Position numbers and translations under genes: made by a program. From assembly GCF_900104025.1 (NCBI RefSeq), contig NZ_FNIQ01000001.1:682001-746000 (forward strand): 64,000 bases of DNA, written 5' to 3'. Shown here one piece after another: positions 26,617-34,257 of the stretch. Positions within the stretch are counted from its first letter, which is position 1. Each line of letters begins with the position of its first letter. Under the pieces are notes generated by a model, which saw nothing but the letters and a program-made list of their open reading frames with translations, ran no database searches and was not told the origin of the DNA. This DNA is from Geodermatophilus sp. DSM 45219. GTDB taxonomy: Bacteria > Actinomycetota > Actinomycetes > Mycobacteriales > Geodermatophilaceae.

Positions 26617-28146
26617 GTGGCGGTGCGTCTCCCTCTCGTCGCCTGGCCGGAGGTCGAGCGCCGCGCCCGCACGGTTCCCGGGGGTCCCGTCACGCGCGCC
26701 GGCGGTGCCGACGACCTGACCGTGCGGAGCCTGGTCACCGACTCGCGGCTGGTCACCCCCGGCTCGCTGTTCGCCTGCGTCCGCGGCGCGACCAGCGACG
26801 GCCACCGGCACGCCCCCGCCGCCGCGGCCCGCGGGGCCGCCGCCCTGCTCGTCGACCGGCCGGTGGACAGCGACCTGCCCCAGCTCTGCGTGCCGTCGGT
26901 GCGCGCCCAGCTGGGCCCGCTCGGCGCGCTGCTCGCCGGGGACCCGGCACGCGCACTGCAGCTGGTGGGGGTGACCGGCAGCAACGGCAAGACGACGACC
27001 AGCACGCTGGTGCGCGGCGTGCTCGAGGCGGCCGGGGACCGCACCGGCGTCGTCGGCACCCTGGGCGCGGAGGTCGGCGACCGCGCCCGGGGGACGGCGC
27101 TGACCACGCCGGAGGCGCCCGAGCTGCAGGAACTGCTGCGCTGGATGCTCGACGCCGGGGCGCGCCGGGCGGTCGTGGAGGCCTCCTCCATCGCGCTGGA
27201 CATGGGCCGCATGGACGCCCTGGCCTTCGAGGTCGCGGTGTTCACCGGCTTCGAGGAGGACCACCTCGACCACCACGGCACCCTCGAGCAGTACTGGGCC
27301 AGCAAGGCCCGGCTGTTCGAGCCCGGCCGCAGCGCCGCCGGGGTGGTCGTCACCGACGAGCCGTGGGGACGGCGGCTCGCCGACCAGGCGCGCGTGCCGG
27401 TGACCCGGGTCGGCTCCGGGGAGGACGCCGACGTGCGGGTGCTCGGCTGGCGGACCGGGGCCGGCGGCACCGAGGTGCTGCTCGCCGACGACACCGGCGG
27501 GCACCGGGTGCACAGCCCGCTGGTCGGCCGGGTGCACGTGACCAACCTGGCCGCGGCGTGGGCCACCGGCCGGGTGCTGGGCGTCGCGCCGGACCGGATC
27601 GCCGCTGGGCTGGCCGCGGTGGCGCCACCGCGGGGGCGCAACACCGTGCTCGGCGGATCGGGCCGGCCGGTCGTCGTCGTGGACTACGCGCACACCCCCC
27701 GGGCGTTGGCCGCCGCGATCACGACCGCCCGCGAGCTCACCGGCACCGGCGGACGGGTCCACCTGGTGCTCGGCGCCCGCGGCCGGCGCGACCGGTACAA
27801 GCGGCAGGGGCTGGGCGAGGCCGCCCGCACCGCCGACTGCGTGTGGCTGACCAACGAGGGCAGCCACGGCGAGGACCCGGCCGCGATCCGGGCCGAGCTG
27901 CGCATCGGGTTGCTCGGGTCCGAGGCCGGGGTGCGCACCGTGCCCGACCGCCGGGAGGCGATCACGGCCGCGGTGCGGGCCGCCGGGCCGGCCGACGTGG
28001 TCCTCGTCGTGGGCCGCGGCCACGAGACGCGGCTGCTGGACACCACCGACCCGCGCGACGCCGTCCACCTCGACGACGCCGAGGTCGCCGCCGCCGCGCT
28101 CGCGGCCGCCTCCCCCGCCGCGGACCTGCGCGAACGCGCCTCCTGA
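26617..28146 (+). CDS. MurE-like Mur ligase lacking the DNPR motif
   Basis: This 509-aa protein is built like UDP-MurNAc-tripeptide ligase. It has a Mur N-terminal domain (about 35-105), the ATP loop TGSNGKTTTST, the central VFTGFEEDHLDHHG motif, and a C-terminal domain with VVVDYAHTP. The diaminopimelate-binding DNPR motif of true MurE is replaced by TNEGSHGEDP, so it is unlikely to add meso-DAP to peptidoglycan. Several GTG starts are possible; I chose 26617, which follows GGAG at a loose spacing. It is divergent from the ABC-F gene and outside any dcw cluster, so it is probably a second, specialised amide ligase. The substrate is unknown. Confidence 0.75.
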   Translation: MAVRLPLVAWPEVERRARTVPGGPVTRAGGADDLTVRSLVTDSRLVTPGSLFACVRGATSDGHRHAPAAAARGAAALLVDRPVDSDLPQLCVPSVRAQLGPLGALLAGDPARALQLVGVTGSNGKTTTSTLVRGVLEAAGDRTGVVGTLGAEVGDRARGTALTTPEAPELQELLRWMLDAGARRAVVEASSIALDMGRMDALAFEVAVFTGFEEDHLDHHGTLEQYWASKARLFEPGRSAAGVVVTDEPWGRRLADQARVPVTRVGSGEDADVRVLGWRTGAGGTEVLLADDTGGHRVHSPLVGRVHVTNLAAAWATGRVLGVAPDRIAAGLAAVAPPRGRNTVLGGSGRPVVVVDYAHTPRALAAAITTARELTGTGGRVHLVLGARGRRDRYKRQGLGEAARTADCVWLTNEGSHGEDPAAIRAELRIGLLGSEAGVRTVPDRREAITAAVRAAGPADVVLVVGRGHETRLLDTTDPRDAVHLDDAEVAAAALAAASPAADLRERAS

Positions 28147-28206
28147 CCGGCGCGCCCGCCCGTCAGCCGGCGACGGCACTGGCCGGCCTCCGCGCTCCCG
28201 CAGCCG

Positions 28207-28971
28207 TCAGCCGGCGACCGCGACGCCGAGCCAGGGCCGCAGCGCGCCATCGGCCAGCAGCCGGCCCACCCGGCGGGACTGCTCCTGCGCCTCCGCCCAG
28301 CGCGGGTCGTCCCCGTGCCGGCGCTCGACCTCGGCGTCGACCGCGTCGGCGCGCGCAGACCACTCCGGCGGGCTGTCCCCGAGGTCGGCGACCGAGGTCT
28401 CCAGCAGCCCGAGGCCCGCCGCGGTCAGCAGCTCCCGCACCTCGTCCTCGCCCGGGAAGTCGTTGCCCTCGGGCAGCGGCGGTGGCAGCGGGCGGTCGGC
28501 GACGAACACCAGCAGCCCGAGCCGGCCGCCGTCCCGGAGCACCCGCCGCAGCTCGGTCAGCACAGCGGCCTTGTCCGACGTCGTGCAGAGGACGCCGAGG
28601 CACCAGGCGGCGTCGAAGGAGCGGTCGGCGAACGGCAGCGCCTGCGCCACCGCTGCCACCGACGGCAGCCCGAACAGCCGGTGCGCGGCGCGCGCCGCCG
28701 CGTGCATCGGCTCGGCGCAGACCGGGCGCACGCCGCGCTCGGCGGCCAGCCACCCGGCCGGCCCGCCGACGCCGGCGCCGTCGTCGAGCACCCGGCTGCC
28801 GGCACCCAGCTCGAGCCGGTCGGCCAGCCAGCGCAGCGCGCCCTCGCTGCCGCTGCCGCGGCACCCGGCCGGGACGGCGGAGCCGGGACCCAGGGCCCGC
28901 ACCGCCTCCTCGGTCCAGCCGGCGACGGTGCCGAACTCGGCCTCCATCGCCTCGCTCTCCAGCTCCCTCAC
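28207..28971 (-). CDS. SAM-dependent methyltransferase (class I)
   Basis: This 254-aa protein has the Rossmann methyltransferase core. VLDDGAGVGGPAGWLAAERG is motif I (with D-D-G instead of the usual D-x-G-x-G start), ALPFADRSFDAAWCLGVLC is the motif II/III region typical of UbiE/Methyltransf_11 enzymes, and LRRVLRDGGRLGLLVFV follows. The GTG at 28971 overlaps the upstream MTHFR-like stop in GTGA and follows GGGAGGAC, so I prefer it to the ATG at 28947. The tight coupling to a folate-type protein suggests a shared one-carbon or methylation pathway. The substrate is unknown. Confidence 0.8.
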   Translation of the reverse strand: MRELESEAMEAEFGTVAGWTEEAVRALGPGSAVPAGCRGSGSEGALRWLADRLELGAGSRVLDDGAGVGGPAGWLAAERGVRPVCAEPMHAAARAAHRLFGLPSVAAVAQALPFADRSFDAAWCLGVLCTTSDKAAVLTELRRVLRDGGRLGLLVFVADRPLPPPLPEGNDFPGEDEVRELLTAAGLGLLETSVADLGDSPPEWSARADAVDAEVERRHGDDPRWAEAQEQSRRVGRLLADGALRPWLGVAVAG

Positions 28972-29996
28972 GCCGTCCTCCCGATCCCCGCGGCGACCTC
29001 GGCCTTCACCCGAGCGCCGGCCAGCTCGCCGCCGTCGGAGGCCAGACCCGAGAGGTTGACGCCCACCACACCGGGGACGGCGAGCAGCGCCCGGGCCTCG
29101 GCCACGGCCGCCGCGATCCCGGCCGACCGCGGGTCCGGCGCGGCGAGCACCCGCTCGACCGTCGCGTCGTCCATCTGCAGGCCGGGGAAGCGTTGCAGCA
29201 CGCGGGCCGAGCGCTCGTCGGTGTAGACGGCGACCGCGGCGACGAACGGCAGCGTCGCGCCGGCGTCCCGCGCGGCGGCGACGAACGCCGCCACCTGCGC
29301 CGGCGTGCGCACGTGGTTGAGCACGCACAGCTGCGCCCCCGCCCGCTGCTTGTCCGCCACCCGCGCCGGGCGCAGGGACACCGGCGGCGCCACCGGCGAC
29401 TCCGGGACGGCGACCGGCAGCCCGGCCGCCGCGGCGAGCGCCGCCAGCCGGGGGCCGTCGAGGTCGAACACCTGGGTCACGCCGGGCCGGACGCCCGGGC
29501 CGCGGGCGTCGCCGGTCACGCAGAGCACGCCGTCGACCCCGACCGCGGCCAGCCCGGCCAGCTCCTGCTCCAGGACCACGCGGTTGCGGTCGCGGCAGGC
29601 CAGCGTCGTCCACGGCCGGCCCCCGGCGTCCAGGACTTCGGCGGCGACCACCGTGGGCGGGAGATCGGGCCGGTTCGCGTGCTCGCCGGCCAGCAGCCCG
29701 TCGGAGACCGGCGCGAGCACCTCGACCACCCGGCGCAGCCCGGCTCGGTCGAAGGGCGGGACGGTGAGGTCGGTGAGGACGACCGGCCGGGCGCGGGCGG
29801 CGGCGGCGGCGGCGAGCAGGCTGTCCGGCCGGGGCGGGACCGGCGGCGAGGGAGGCCCTTGCCACGCCGGAGCGGGCTCGTCGACGAAGACGCAGCGGTG
29901 CTCGGCCACCTCGCAGCGCTCGTCGACCCGGACCCCGCCGCAGGGCCCGAAGACCATCCGCTTGGGGCAGCCCGGGCGGCCGCGGACGTCGTCCAC
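28968..29996 (-). CDS. Methylenetetrahydrofolate reductase-like protein with N-terminal CPKRMVFGPCGG domain
   Basis: This 342-aa protein begins with GCPKRMVFGPCGGVRVDERC, the cysteine-rich MTHFR C-terminal domain (PF12225 type) that here sits at the N terminus. A TIM-barrel-like MTHFR part follows (about residues 75-342; LTDLTVPPFD, LCVTGDARG, QLCVLNHVRTPAQ). That set-up is seen in folate enzymes of anaerobes and in demethylation systems where tetrahydrofolate takes up a methyl group. I chose GTG 29996, which opens shortly before the Cys motif; an in-frame ATG at 30059 lies inside a palindrome and is less likely. It overlaps a methyltransferase gene. It could be an MTHFR variant or a methyl-transfer partner. 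Confidence 0.7.
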   Translation of the reverse strand: MDDVRGRPGCPKRMVFGPCGGVRVDERCEVAEHRCVFVDEPAPAWQGPPSPPVPPRPDSLLAAAAAARARPVVLTDLTVPPFDRAGLRRVVEVLAPVSDGLLAGEHANRPDLPPTVVAAEVLDAGGRPWTTLACRDRNRVVLEQELAGLAAVGVDGVLCVTGDARGPGVRPGVTQVFDLDGPRLAALAAAAGLPVAVPESPVAPPVSLRPARVADKQRAGAQLCVLNHVRTPAQVAAFVAAARDAGATLPFVAAVAVYTDERSARVLQRFPGLQMDDATVERVLAAPDPRSAGIAAAVAEARALLAVPGVVGVNLSGLASDGGELAGARVKAEVAAGIGRTA

Positions 29997-30038
29997 CCGG
30001 GGGAGCGTGACCCGTGCGGCTCGTCGCCAAACCGGCGA

Positions 30039-30089
30039 GATCGGCGGTCTCGTGGCCATCGGTGCGTGATCGCCACGAGACCGCCGATC
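30039..30089. repeat. Family III 18-bp inverted repeat
   Basis: GATCGGCGGTCTCGTGGC (30039-30056) and GCCACGAGACCGCCGATC (30072-30089) pair perfectly around a 15-nt loop that can itself form an ATC/GAT pair. It lies between the divergent MTHFR-like gene and the pirin operon. It may be an intergenic repeat element or a strong operator. Confidence 0.85.
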
Positions 30090-30142
30090 CCGTGCCGCCG
30101 TGCCGCCGTGCCGCGAGGGAAGACGCGCGAGGTGGCCGGGGT

Positions 30143-30169
30143 TACAGTGCCACTAGTTGAGCCCTCAAC
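30143..30169 (+). promoter_or_regulatory. Promoter -10 and palindromic operator of the pirin operon
   Basis: TACAGT (30143-30148) is a good -10 hexamer. The palindrome GTTGAG-CC-CTCAAC (30156-30169) starts about 8 nt downstream and so covers the transcription start. Its TTGA-N4-TCAA form matches MarR-type operators and the palindromes at 3421 and 3455. GGAGG follows before the ATG at 30183. Confidence 0.55.
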
Positions 30170-30182
30170 CGAGGAGGCCGGC

Positions 30183-31187
30183 ATGCCTGCCGTGACCGTC
30201 GAGGACACCACCGCCCTGCCCCGCGTCCCGCTGCCCGCCCCGCGCACCGTCCGCCGGCGCACCCGCTCGGTGACGACCGCCCCGTCCGGCTTCGAGGGCG
30301 AGGGTTTCCCCGTGCGGCGCGCGTTCGCCGGCGTCGACCTGCGCGACCTGGACCCGTTCGTCCACATGGACCAGATGGGCGAGGTCGAGTACGCGCCGGG
30401 CGAGCCGCGGGGCACCTCCTGGCACCCGCACCGCGGCTTCGAGACCGTCACCTACATCATCGACGGCACCTTCGAGCACGCCGACTCCCACGGCGGCGGG
30501 GGGACGATCAGCAACGGCGACACCCAGTGGATGACCGCGGGTGGCGGCGTGCTGCACATCGAGCGGCCGCCGGAGCACCTGGTCGTCAGCGGCGGGCTGT
30601 TCCACGGCCTGCAGCTGTGGGTCAACCTGCCGCGGGCGCAGAAGTGGGTGCAGCCGCGCTACCAGGACCTGCGGGCCCGGGAGTCGGTGCTGCTCGCCAG
30701 CCCGGACGCCGGCGCCCTGGTGCGGGTCATCGCCGGGGACGTCGCCGGGCAGCGCGGACCGGGCTCGACCTACACCCCGATGGCGATGGTGCACGCGACC
30801 GTCTCGCCCGGCGCCACCCTCGACCTGCCGTGGCAGCCGGACTTCAACGCGCTGGTCTACGTGCTGTCGGGCACGGGCTCGGTGGGCATCGACCGGGCGC
30901 CGATCCGCACCGGGCAGCTCGCCGTCCTCGGGCCCGGCGACACCGTTACGGTCAGCGGCGCGGTGCACCAGGAGTCGCGGACGCCCGCGCTGGACGTCGT
31001 CGTCCTCGGCGGCCGGCCGATCCGCGAGCCGATCGCGATGTACGGGCCGTTCGTCATGAACACCCGGCAGGAGGTCGTCCAGGCGTTCGACGACTTCCGG
31101 GCCGGCCGGCTCGGCGCAGTCCCCGCCCAGCGCGTGCCGCACGCCGCCGTCCCGCACGCCGCCGTCCGCGGCGAGTCCGTTCGGTGA
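30183..31187 (+). CDS. Pirin-family protein (bicupin)
   Basis: This 334-aa protein is a pirin: a two-cupin, iron-binding fold. The N-terminal cupin carries DPFVHMDQMG, SWHPHRGFETVTYI and a HIERPPEH metal region. Pirins include quercetinases and redox-linked regulators. The tail HAAVPHAAVRGESVR is unusual for its repeated HAAVP. The ATG at 30183 follows GAGGAGG. It is the first gene of a four-gene operon with DUF5996, a second pirin-like protein and a flavin/F420-type oxidase-fold protein, preceded by a palindromic operator. A role in xenobiotic or oxidative stress is likely by analogy with MarR-controlled pirin genes. Confidence 0.92.
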   Translation: MPAVTVEDTTALPRVPLPAPRTVRRRTRSVTTAPSGFEGEGFPVRRAFAGVDLRDLDPFVHMDQMGEVEYAPGEPRGTSWHPHRGFETVTYIIDGTFEHADSHGGGGTISNGDTQWMTAGGGVLHIERPPEHLVVSGGLFHGLQLWVNLPRAQKWVQPRYQDLRARESVLLASPDAGALVRVIAGDVAGQRGPGSTYTPMAMVHATVSPGATLDLPWQPDFNALVYVLSGTGSVGIDRAPIRTGQLAVLGPGDTVTVSGAVHQESRTPALDVVVLGGRPIREPIAMYGPFVMNTRQEVVQAFDDFRAGRLGAVPAQRVPHAAVPHAAVRGESVR

Positions 31188-31264
31188 CGGCGTCCCCGGC
31201 GGCGGCTACCGCGCCGCCGCCGGGGTCGGCATGCTGGCCCCGGTACCCGAGGAAGGAGCCGCCC

Positions 31265-32176
31265 GTGTCCGTCTTCCCGCCGATCCCGCTGGCCGACTGG
31301 GCCGACACCAAGGAGACCCTGCACCGGTTCCTGCAGATCGTCGGCAAGCTGCGGCTGGCCAACGCCCCGCGGCGCAACCACTGGTGGCACATCCCGTTCC
31401 ACCTGACCGGCCGGGGGCTCACCACCCGCCCGATGGGGTTCGACCCCGTCTTCGCCGTGGACCTCGATCTGGTCGACCACCGGCTGGAGGTCTCCGTGGC
31501 CGACGGACGGCGGGCGTCGTTCCCGCTGCCGGGGCTGAGCGTGGCCGCCTTCTACCGGCAGCTGCTCGGCACCCTCGCCGGGCTCGGCCTGCCGGCCACC
31601 GTGGAGCGGCCCGTCCCGTTCGACCTGGCCGACGGCACCCCGTTCGCCGAGGACGAGCACCACGCGGCCTACGACCGGCAGATGGCGACCCGCTACTGGG
31701 TGGTGCTGGGGCAGGTCGCGCAGGTGCTCGAGGAGTTCGCCGGCCGCAGCTACGCCAAGACCAGCCCGGTGCACCACTTCTGGCACACCTTCGACATCGC
31801 GGTCACCCGCTTCTCCGACCGGCGGGTGGACCAGCCCGAGCACGCGGACCCGGTGACCCGGGAGGCCTACTCCCACGAGGTCATCAGCTCCGGCTTCTGG
31901 TTCGGCGACGCCCAGGTCCCCGAGCCCGCGTTCTACTCCTACACCGCTCCCGAGCCGGCGGGGCTGGCCGGTGAGCCGCTGCGGCCGGCGACGGCGCGGT
32001 GGATCGAGAGCCGCGGCGCCCACCTCGCGCTGCTGCCCTACGCCGACGTGCGCACCGCCGCGGACCCGCGGGCCGTCGTCCTGGACTTCCTGGACAGCGC
32101 CTACCTGGCCGGTGCCCGCCGCGCCGGCTGGGACCTCGACGCCCTGCGCTGCCCGACCGCCCCGGAGTACCGGTGA
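31265..32176 (+). CDS. DUF5996 family protein
   Basis: This 303-aa protein belongs to DUF5996, a family of unknown function with the typical N terminus LANAPRRNHWWHIPFHLTGR and later TSPVHHFWHTFDIAVTRFSD and EVISSGFWFGDA. Conserved His and Trp residues suggest a metal or cofactor site, but no reaction is known. The GTG at 31265 follows GGAAGGAG. It lies 77 nt after the pirin gene and 22 nt before the next pirin-like gene, on the same strand, so it belongs to the same operon. The pairing with pirins suggests a shared oxidative or detoxification task. Confidence 0.85.
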   Translation: MSVFPPIPLADWADTKETLHRFLQIVGKLRLANAPRRNHWWHIPFHLTGRGLTTRPMGFDPVFAVDLDLVDHRLEVSVADGRRASFPLPGLSVAAFYRQLLGTLAGLGLPATVERPVPFDLADGTPFAEDEHHAAYDRQMATRYWVVLGQVAQVLEEFAGRSYAKTSPVHHFWHTFDIAVTRFSDRRVDQPEHADPVTREAYSHEVISSGFWFGDAQVPEPAFYSYTAPEPAGLAGEPLRPATARWIESRGAHLALLPYADVRTAADPRAVVLDFLDSAYLAGARRAGWDLDALRCPTAPEYR

Positions 32177-32198
32177 CGACCGCTCGGAGGACCCGACC

Positions 32199-33167
32199 AT
32201 GAGCAACCTGGACCGCCGCCCACCGGCCCGCGAACTGGGCGGGCTGGAGGGCACCGCCGCCGGTCCCGTGCTCGACCTGCTGCCGGGCAAGGAGGTGCTG
32301 CTCGGCGAGAGCACCCGCGTGCGCCGGCTGCTGCCCACCCTGGGCCGGCGGCTGGTCGGCGCGTGGGCGTTCGTCGACCACTACGGCCCCGACGACATCG
32401 CCTCCTCCCCGGGCATGCAGGTGCCGCCGCACCCGCACACCGGCCTGCAGACGGTGTCCTGGCTGCTCGAGGGCGAGGTGCACCACCGCGACTCGCTCGG
32501 CAGCGACACCCGCATCCACCCCGGCGAGCTGGCGCTGATGACGGCCGGGCACGGCATCGCGCACTCCGAGCAGTCCCCGGCCGTGCACCCGCGGTTCCTG
32601 CACGGCGCGCAGCTGTGGGTGGCGCTGCCCGAGGCCGCGCGCGACACCGCCCCGGCCTTCGCCCACCACACCGGCCTGGCCGGCTTCACCTCCGACGGGC
32701 TCACCGCGACCGTGCTGATGGGCTCGCTCGGCGGGGCCACCTCGCCGGGCACCGCGCACACCCCGCTGGTGGGCGTGGACCTCGACCTGGCCGCCGGCGC
32801 GGACGTCGAGCTGCCCCTGGAGCCGGGCTTCGAGTACGCGCTGCTGACCTCCTCCGGCTCCGCCGAGGTCGAGGACGTGCCGCTGGAGATCGGCGCGATG
32901 CTGTACCTCGGCACCGGACGGCGCAGGGTGCGGGTGCGCGCCGCCGAGGCCAGCCGGCTGCTGCTGCTCGGCGGCGAGCCCTTCGAGGAGCGGATCGTCA
33001 TGTGGTGGAACTTCGTCGGCCGGACGGGCGAGGAGATCACCGGGTACGCCGAGCAGTGGACCGCCGAGGACCAGCGCTTCGGCACCGTCGTCGGCTACGA
33101 CGGCGACCGGCTGGCCGCCCCGCCGCTGCCCCCGGTGCCGCTCAAGGCCCGTGGCAGGGTGCGCTGA
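32199..33167 (+). CDS. Second pirin-like bicupin protein
   Basis: This 322-aa protein is a different pirin type from the first (YhhW-like). The N-terminal cupin carries AFVDHYGPDDI, PPHPHTGLQTVSWLLEGEV and HRDSLGSD, then GHGIAHSEQSP with the usual metal-binding histidines, and HGAQLWVALPE. The C-terminal cupin ends LLLGGEPFEERIVMWWNFVG, a hallmark of the family. The ATG at 32199 follows CGGAGGACC, and its stop overlaps the start of the next gene (TGATG). It may form heteromers with, or act after, the first pirin. Confidence 0.92.
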   Translation: MSNLDRRPPARELGGLEGTAAGPVLDLLPGKEVLLGESTRVRRLLPTLGRRLVGAWAFVDHYGPDDIASSPGMQVPPHPHTGLQTVSWLLEGEVHHRDSLGSDTRIHPGELALMTAGHGIAHSEQSPAVHPRFLHGAQLWVALPEAARDTAPAFAHHTGLAGFTSDGLTATVLMGSLGGATSPGTAHTPLVGVDLDLAAGADVELPLEPGFEYALLTSSGSAEVEDVPLEIGAMLYLGTGRRRVRVRAAEASRLLLLGGEPFEERIVMWWNFVGRTGEEITGYAEQWTAEDQRFGTVVGYDGDRLAAPPLPPVPLKARGRVR

Positions 33168-33595
33168 TGGACGTCGACCCCCGCCTGCTCGGCTTCGTCG
33201 CCGGGAACCACCGGGGCGTGCTCGCCACCGTGAAGCGCGACGGCCGGCCGCAGTTGTCCAACCTCTTCTACGCCTGGGACGACGAGCAGCAGCTGGCCCG
33301 CATCTCGGTGACCGCCGACCGGGCCAAGACCCGCAACCTGCAGGCCGACCCCCGGGCGACGCTGCACGTGACGTCGCCGGACTTCTGGACCTGGGTCGCC
33401 GTGGAGGGCACCGCCGAGCTGACCCCGGTCGCCGCCGACCCGCACGACGCCACCGTCGAGGAGCTGGTCGGCTACTACCGCGCGCTCAGCGGCGAGCACG
33501 AGGACTGGGACGCCTACCGCGCGGCCATGGTCGCCGACCGCCGGCTGGTCGTCCGCCTGCGGCCCGAGCACGCCTACGGCCAGGTGCGCGGCTGA
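33167..33595 (+). CDS. PPOX-class (FMN/F420-binding split-barrel) oxidoreductase
   Basis: This 142-aa protein has the split beta-barrel of the pyridoxamine-phosphate-oxidase superfamily, of the actinobacterial F420-dependent type. It begins RLLGFVAGNHRGVLATVKRD, has GRPQLSNLFYAWDDEQ and ISVTADRAKTRNLQADPRAT, and ends VVRLRPEHAYGQVRG. Members use F420H2 or flavin to reduce or oxidise small molecules. It starts inside the stop of the pirin-like gene (TGATG) and ends the operon. The substrate is unknown. Convergent SnoaL-like gene follows 10 nt later. Confidence 0.85.
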   Translation: MDVDPRLLGFVAGNHRGVLATVKRDGRPQLSNLFYAWDDEQQLARISVTADRAKTRNLQADPRATLHVTSPDFWTWVAVEGTAELTPVAADPHDATVEELVGYYRALSGEHEDWDAYRAAMVADRRLVVRLRPEHAYGQVRG

Positions 33596-33605
33596 GCCCG
33601 CTCGA

Positions 33606-34061
33606 TCAGCGCGCCGTGGTGTCCTCGCCGCGGCCGGCCGCGATGTGCTTGGCCGTGTCGAGGTAGTGCCGGAGACGGACGACGCGACCGGACCCGTCGA
33701 AGGTCCACAGGTGGAGTTCCTCGTCCGCCCAGCGCCCGCCGTTCGGCAGGGTGAACTCCGCCCGCACCTCGGCGACGACCTGGCGCCCGTCCCCGATGAC
33801 GTCGAGCACGGTGAACTCGTGCAGCGTCCAGCTGCCGATGACGGCGAAGAAGTCCGCCACCTCGGCCGGGCCGGTGCGCCGGGCCATGGTGGGGATGCCC
33901 GCGCGCTGGGCCCAGTTGTCCCGCCAGTCCTCCCAGGCGACGTCGTCGGCCAGCCTCGCCAGGACGGCAGGGACGTCGCCCCGGCCGAACGCGTCGTACA
34001 GCTCGGTGACGGTGGCGGCGTTGCCGGTCCTCGTGCGGGCGCGTCCGGTGCTCGCGGTCAT
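33606..34061 (-). CDS. SnoaL-like (NTF2-fold) protein
   Basis: This 151-aa protein has the SnoaL/NTF2 fold: ATVTELYDAFGRGDVPAVLAR at the N terminus, DDVAWEDWRDN, and EFTLPNGGRWADEELHLWTF with DGSGRVVRLRHYLDTAKHI at the C-terminal strand. Such proteins are polyketide cyclases, isomerases or ketosteroid-isomerase relatives with unknown substrates. The ATG at 34061 follows GAGGAGGG. An in-frame ATG at 34298 is rejected because the protein-like sequence begins at MTASTGRART. It is 196 nt downstream of the VOC gene. Confidence 0.82.
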   Translation of the reverse strand: MTASTGRARTRTGNAATVTELYDAFGRGDVPAVLARLADDVAWEDWRDNWAQRAGIPTMARRTGPAEVADFFAVIGSWTLHEFTVLDVIGDGRQVVAEVRAEFTLPNGGRWADEELHLWTFDGSGRVVRLRHYLDTAKHIAAGRGEDTTAR

Positions 34062-34257
34062 GGCTGTCCCTCCTCGGCCCCGCGTGGTGGGGACCAGGGT
34101 GGGCTCCCACCGGCGGAGGCGCAGGAGCCCTTGGGCCCGTACCGGCGTCTCACGGCCGGGACGGCGACCGGGCCGGGGCCGGCGCGCCCCCGCCGCACCG
34201 GCCCGGCCCCTCCTCGGCATCCCGGGCCTGCGACGGGATCCCGGCGGGAGTCCTCCC

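Noticed and set aside
28968..30030. Possible frameshift fusing the methyltransferase and MTHFR-like genes
   Set aside because: The two are separate genes with a clean GTGA overlap and a good ribosome-binding site for the second.
25833..30180. Long plus-strand open frame running across the ABC-F, MurE-like, methyltransferase and MTHFR-like genes
   Set aside because: It is antisense or out of phase to well-supported genes in this GC-rich sequence; only its last 334 codons are the pirin gene.
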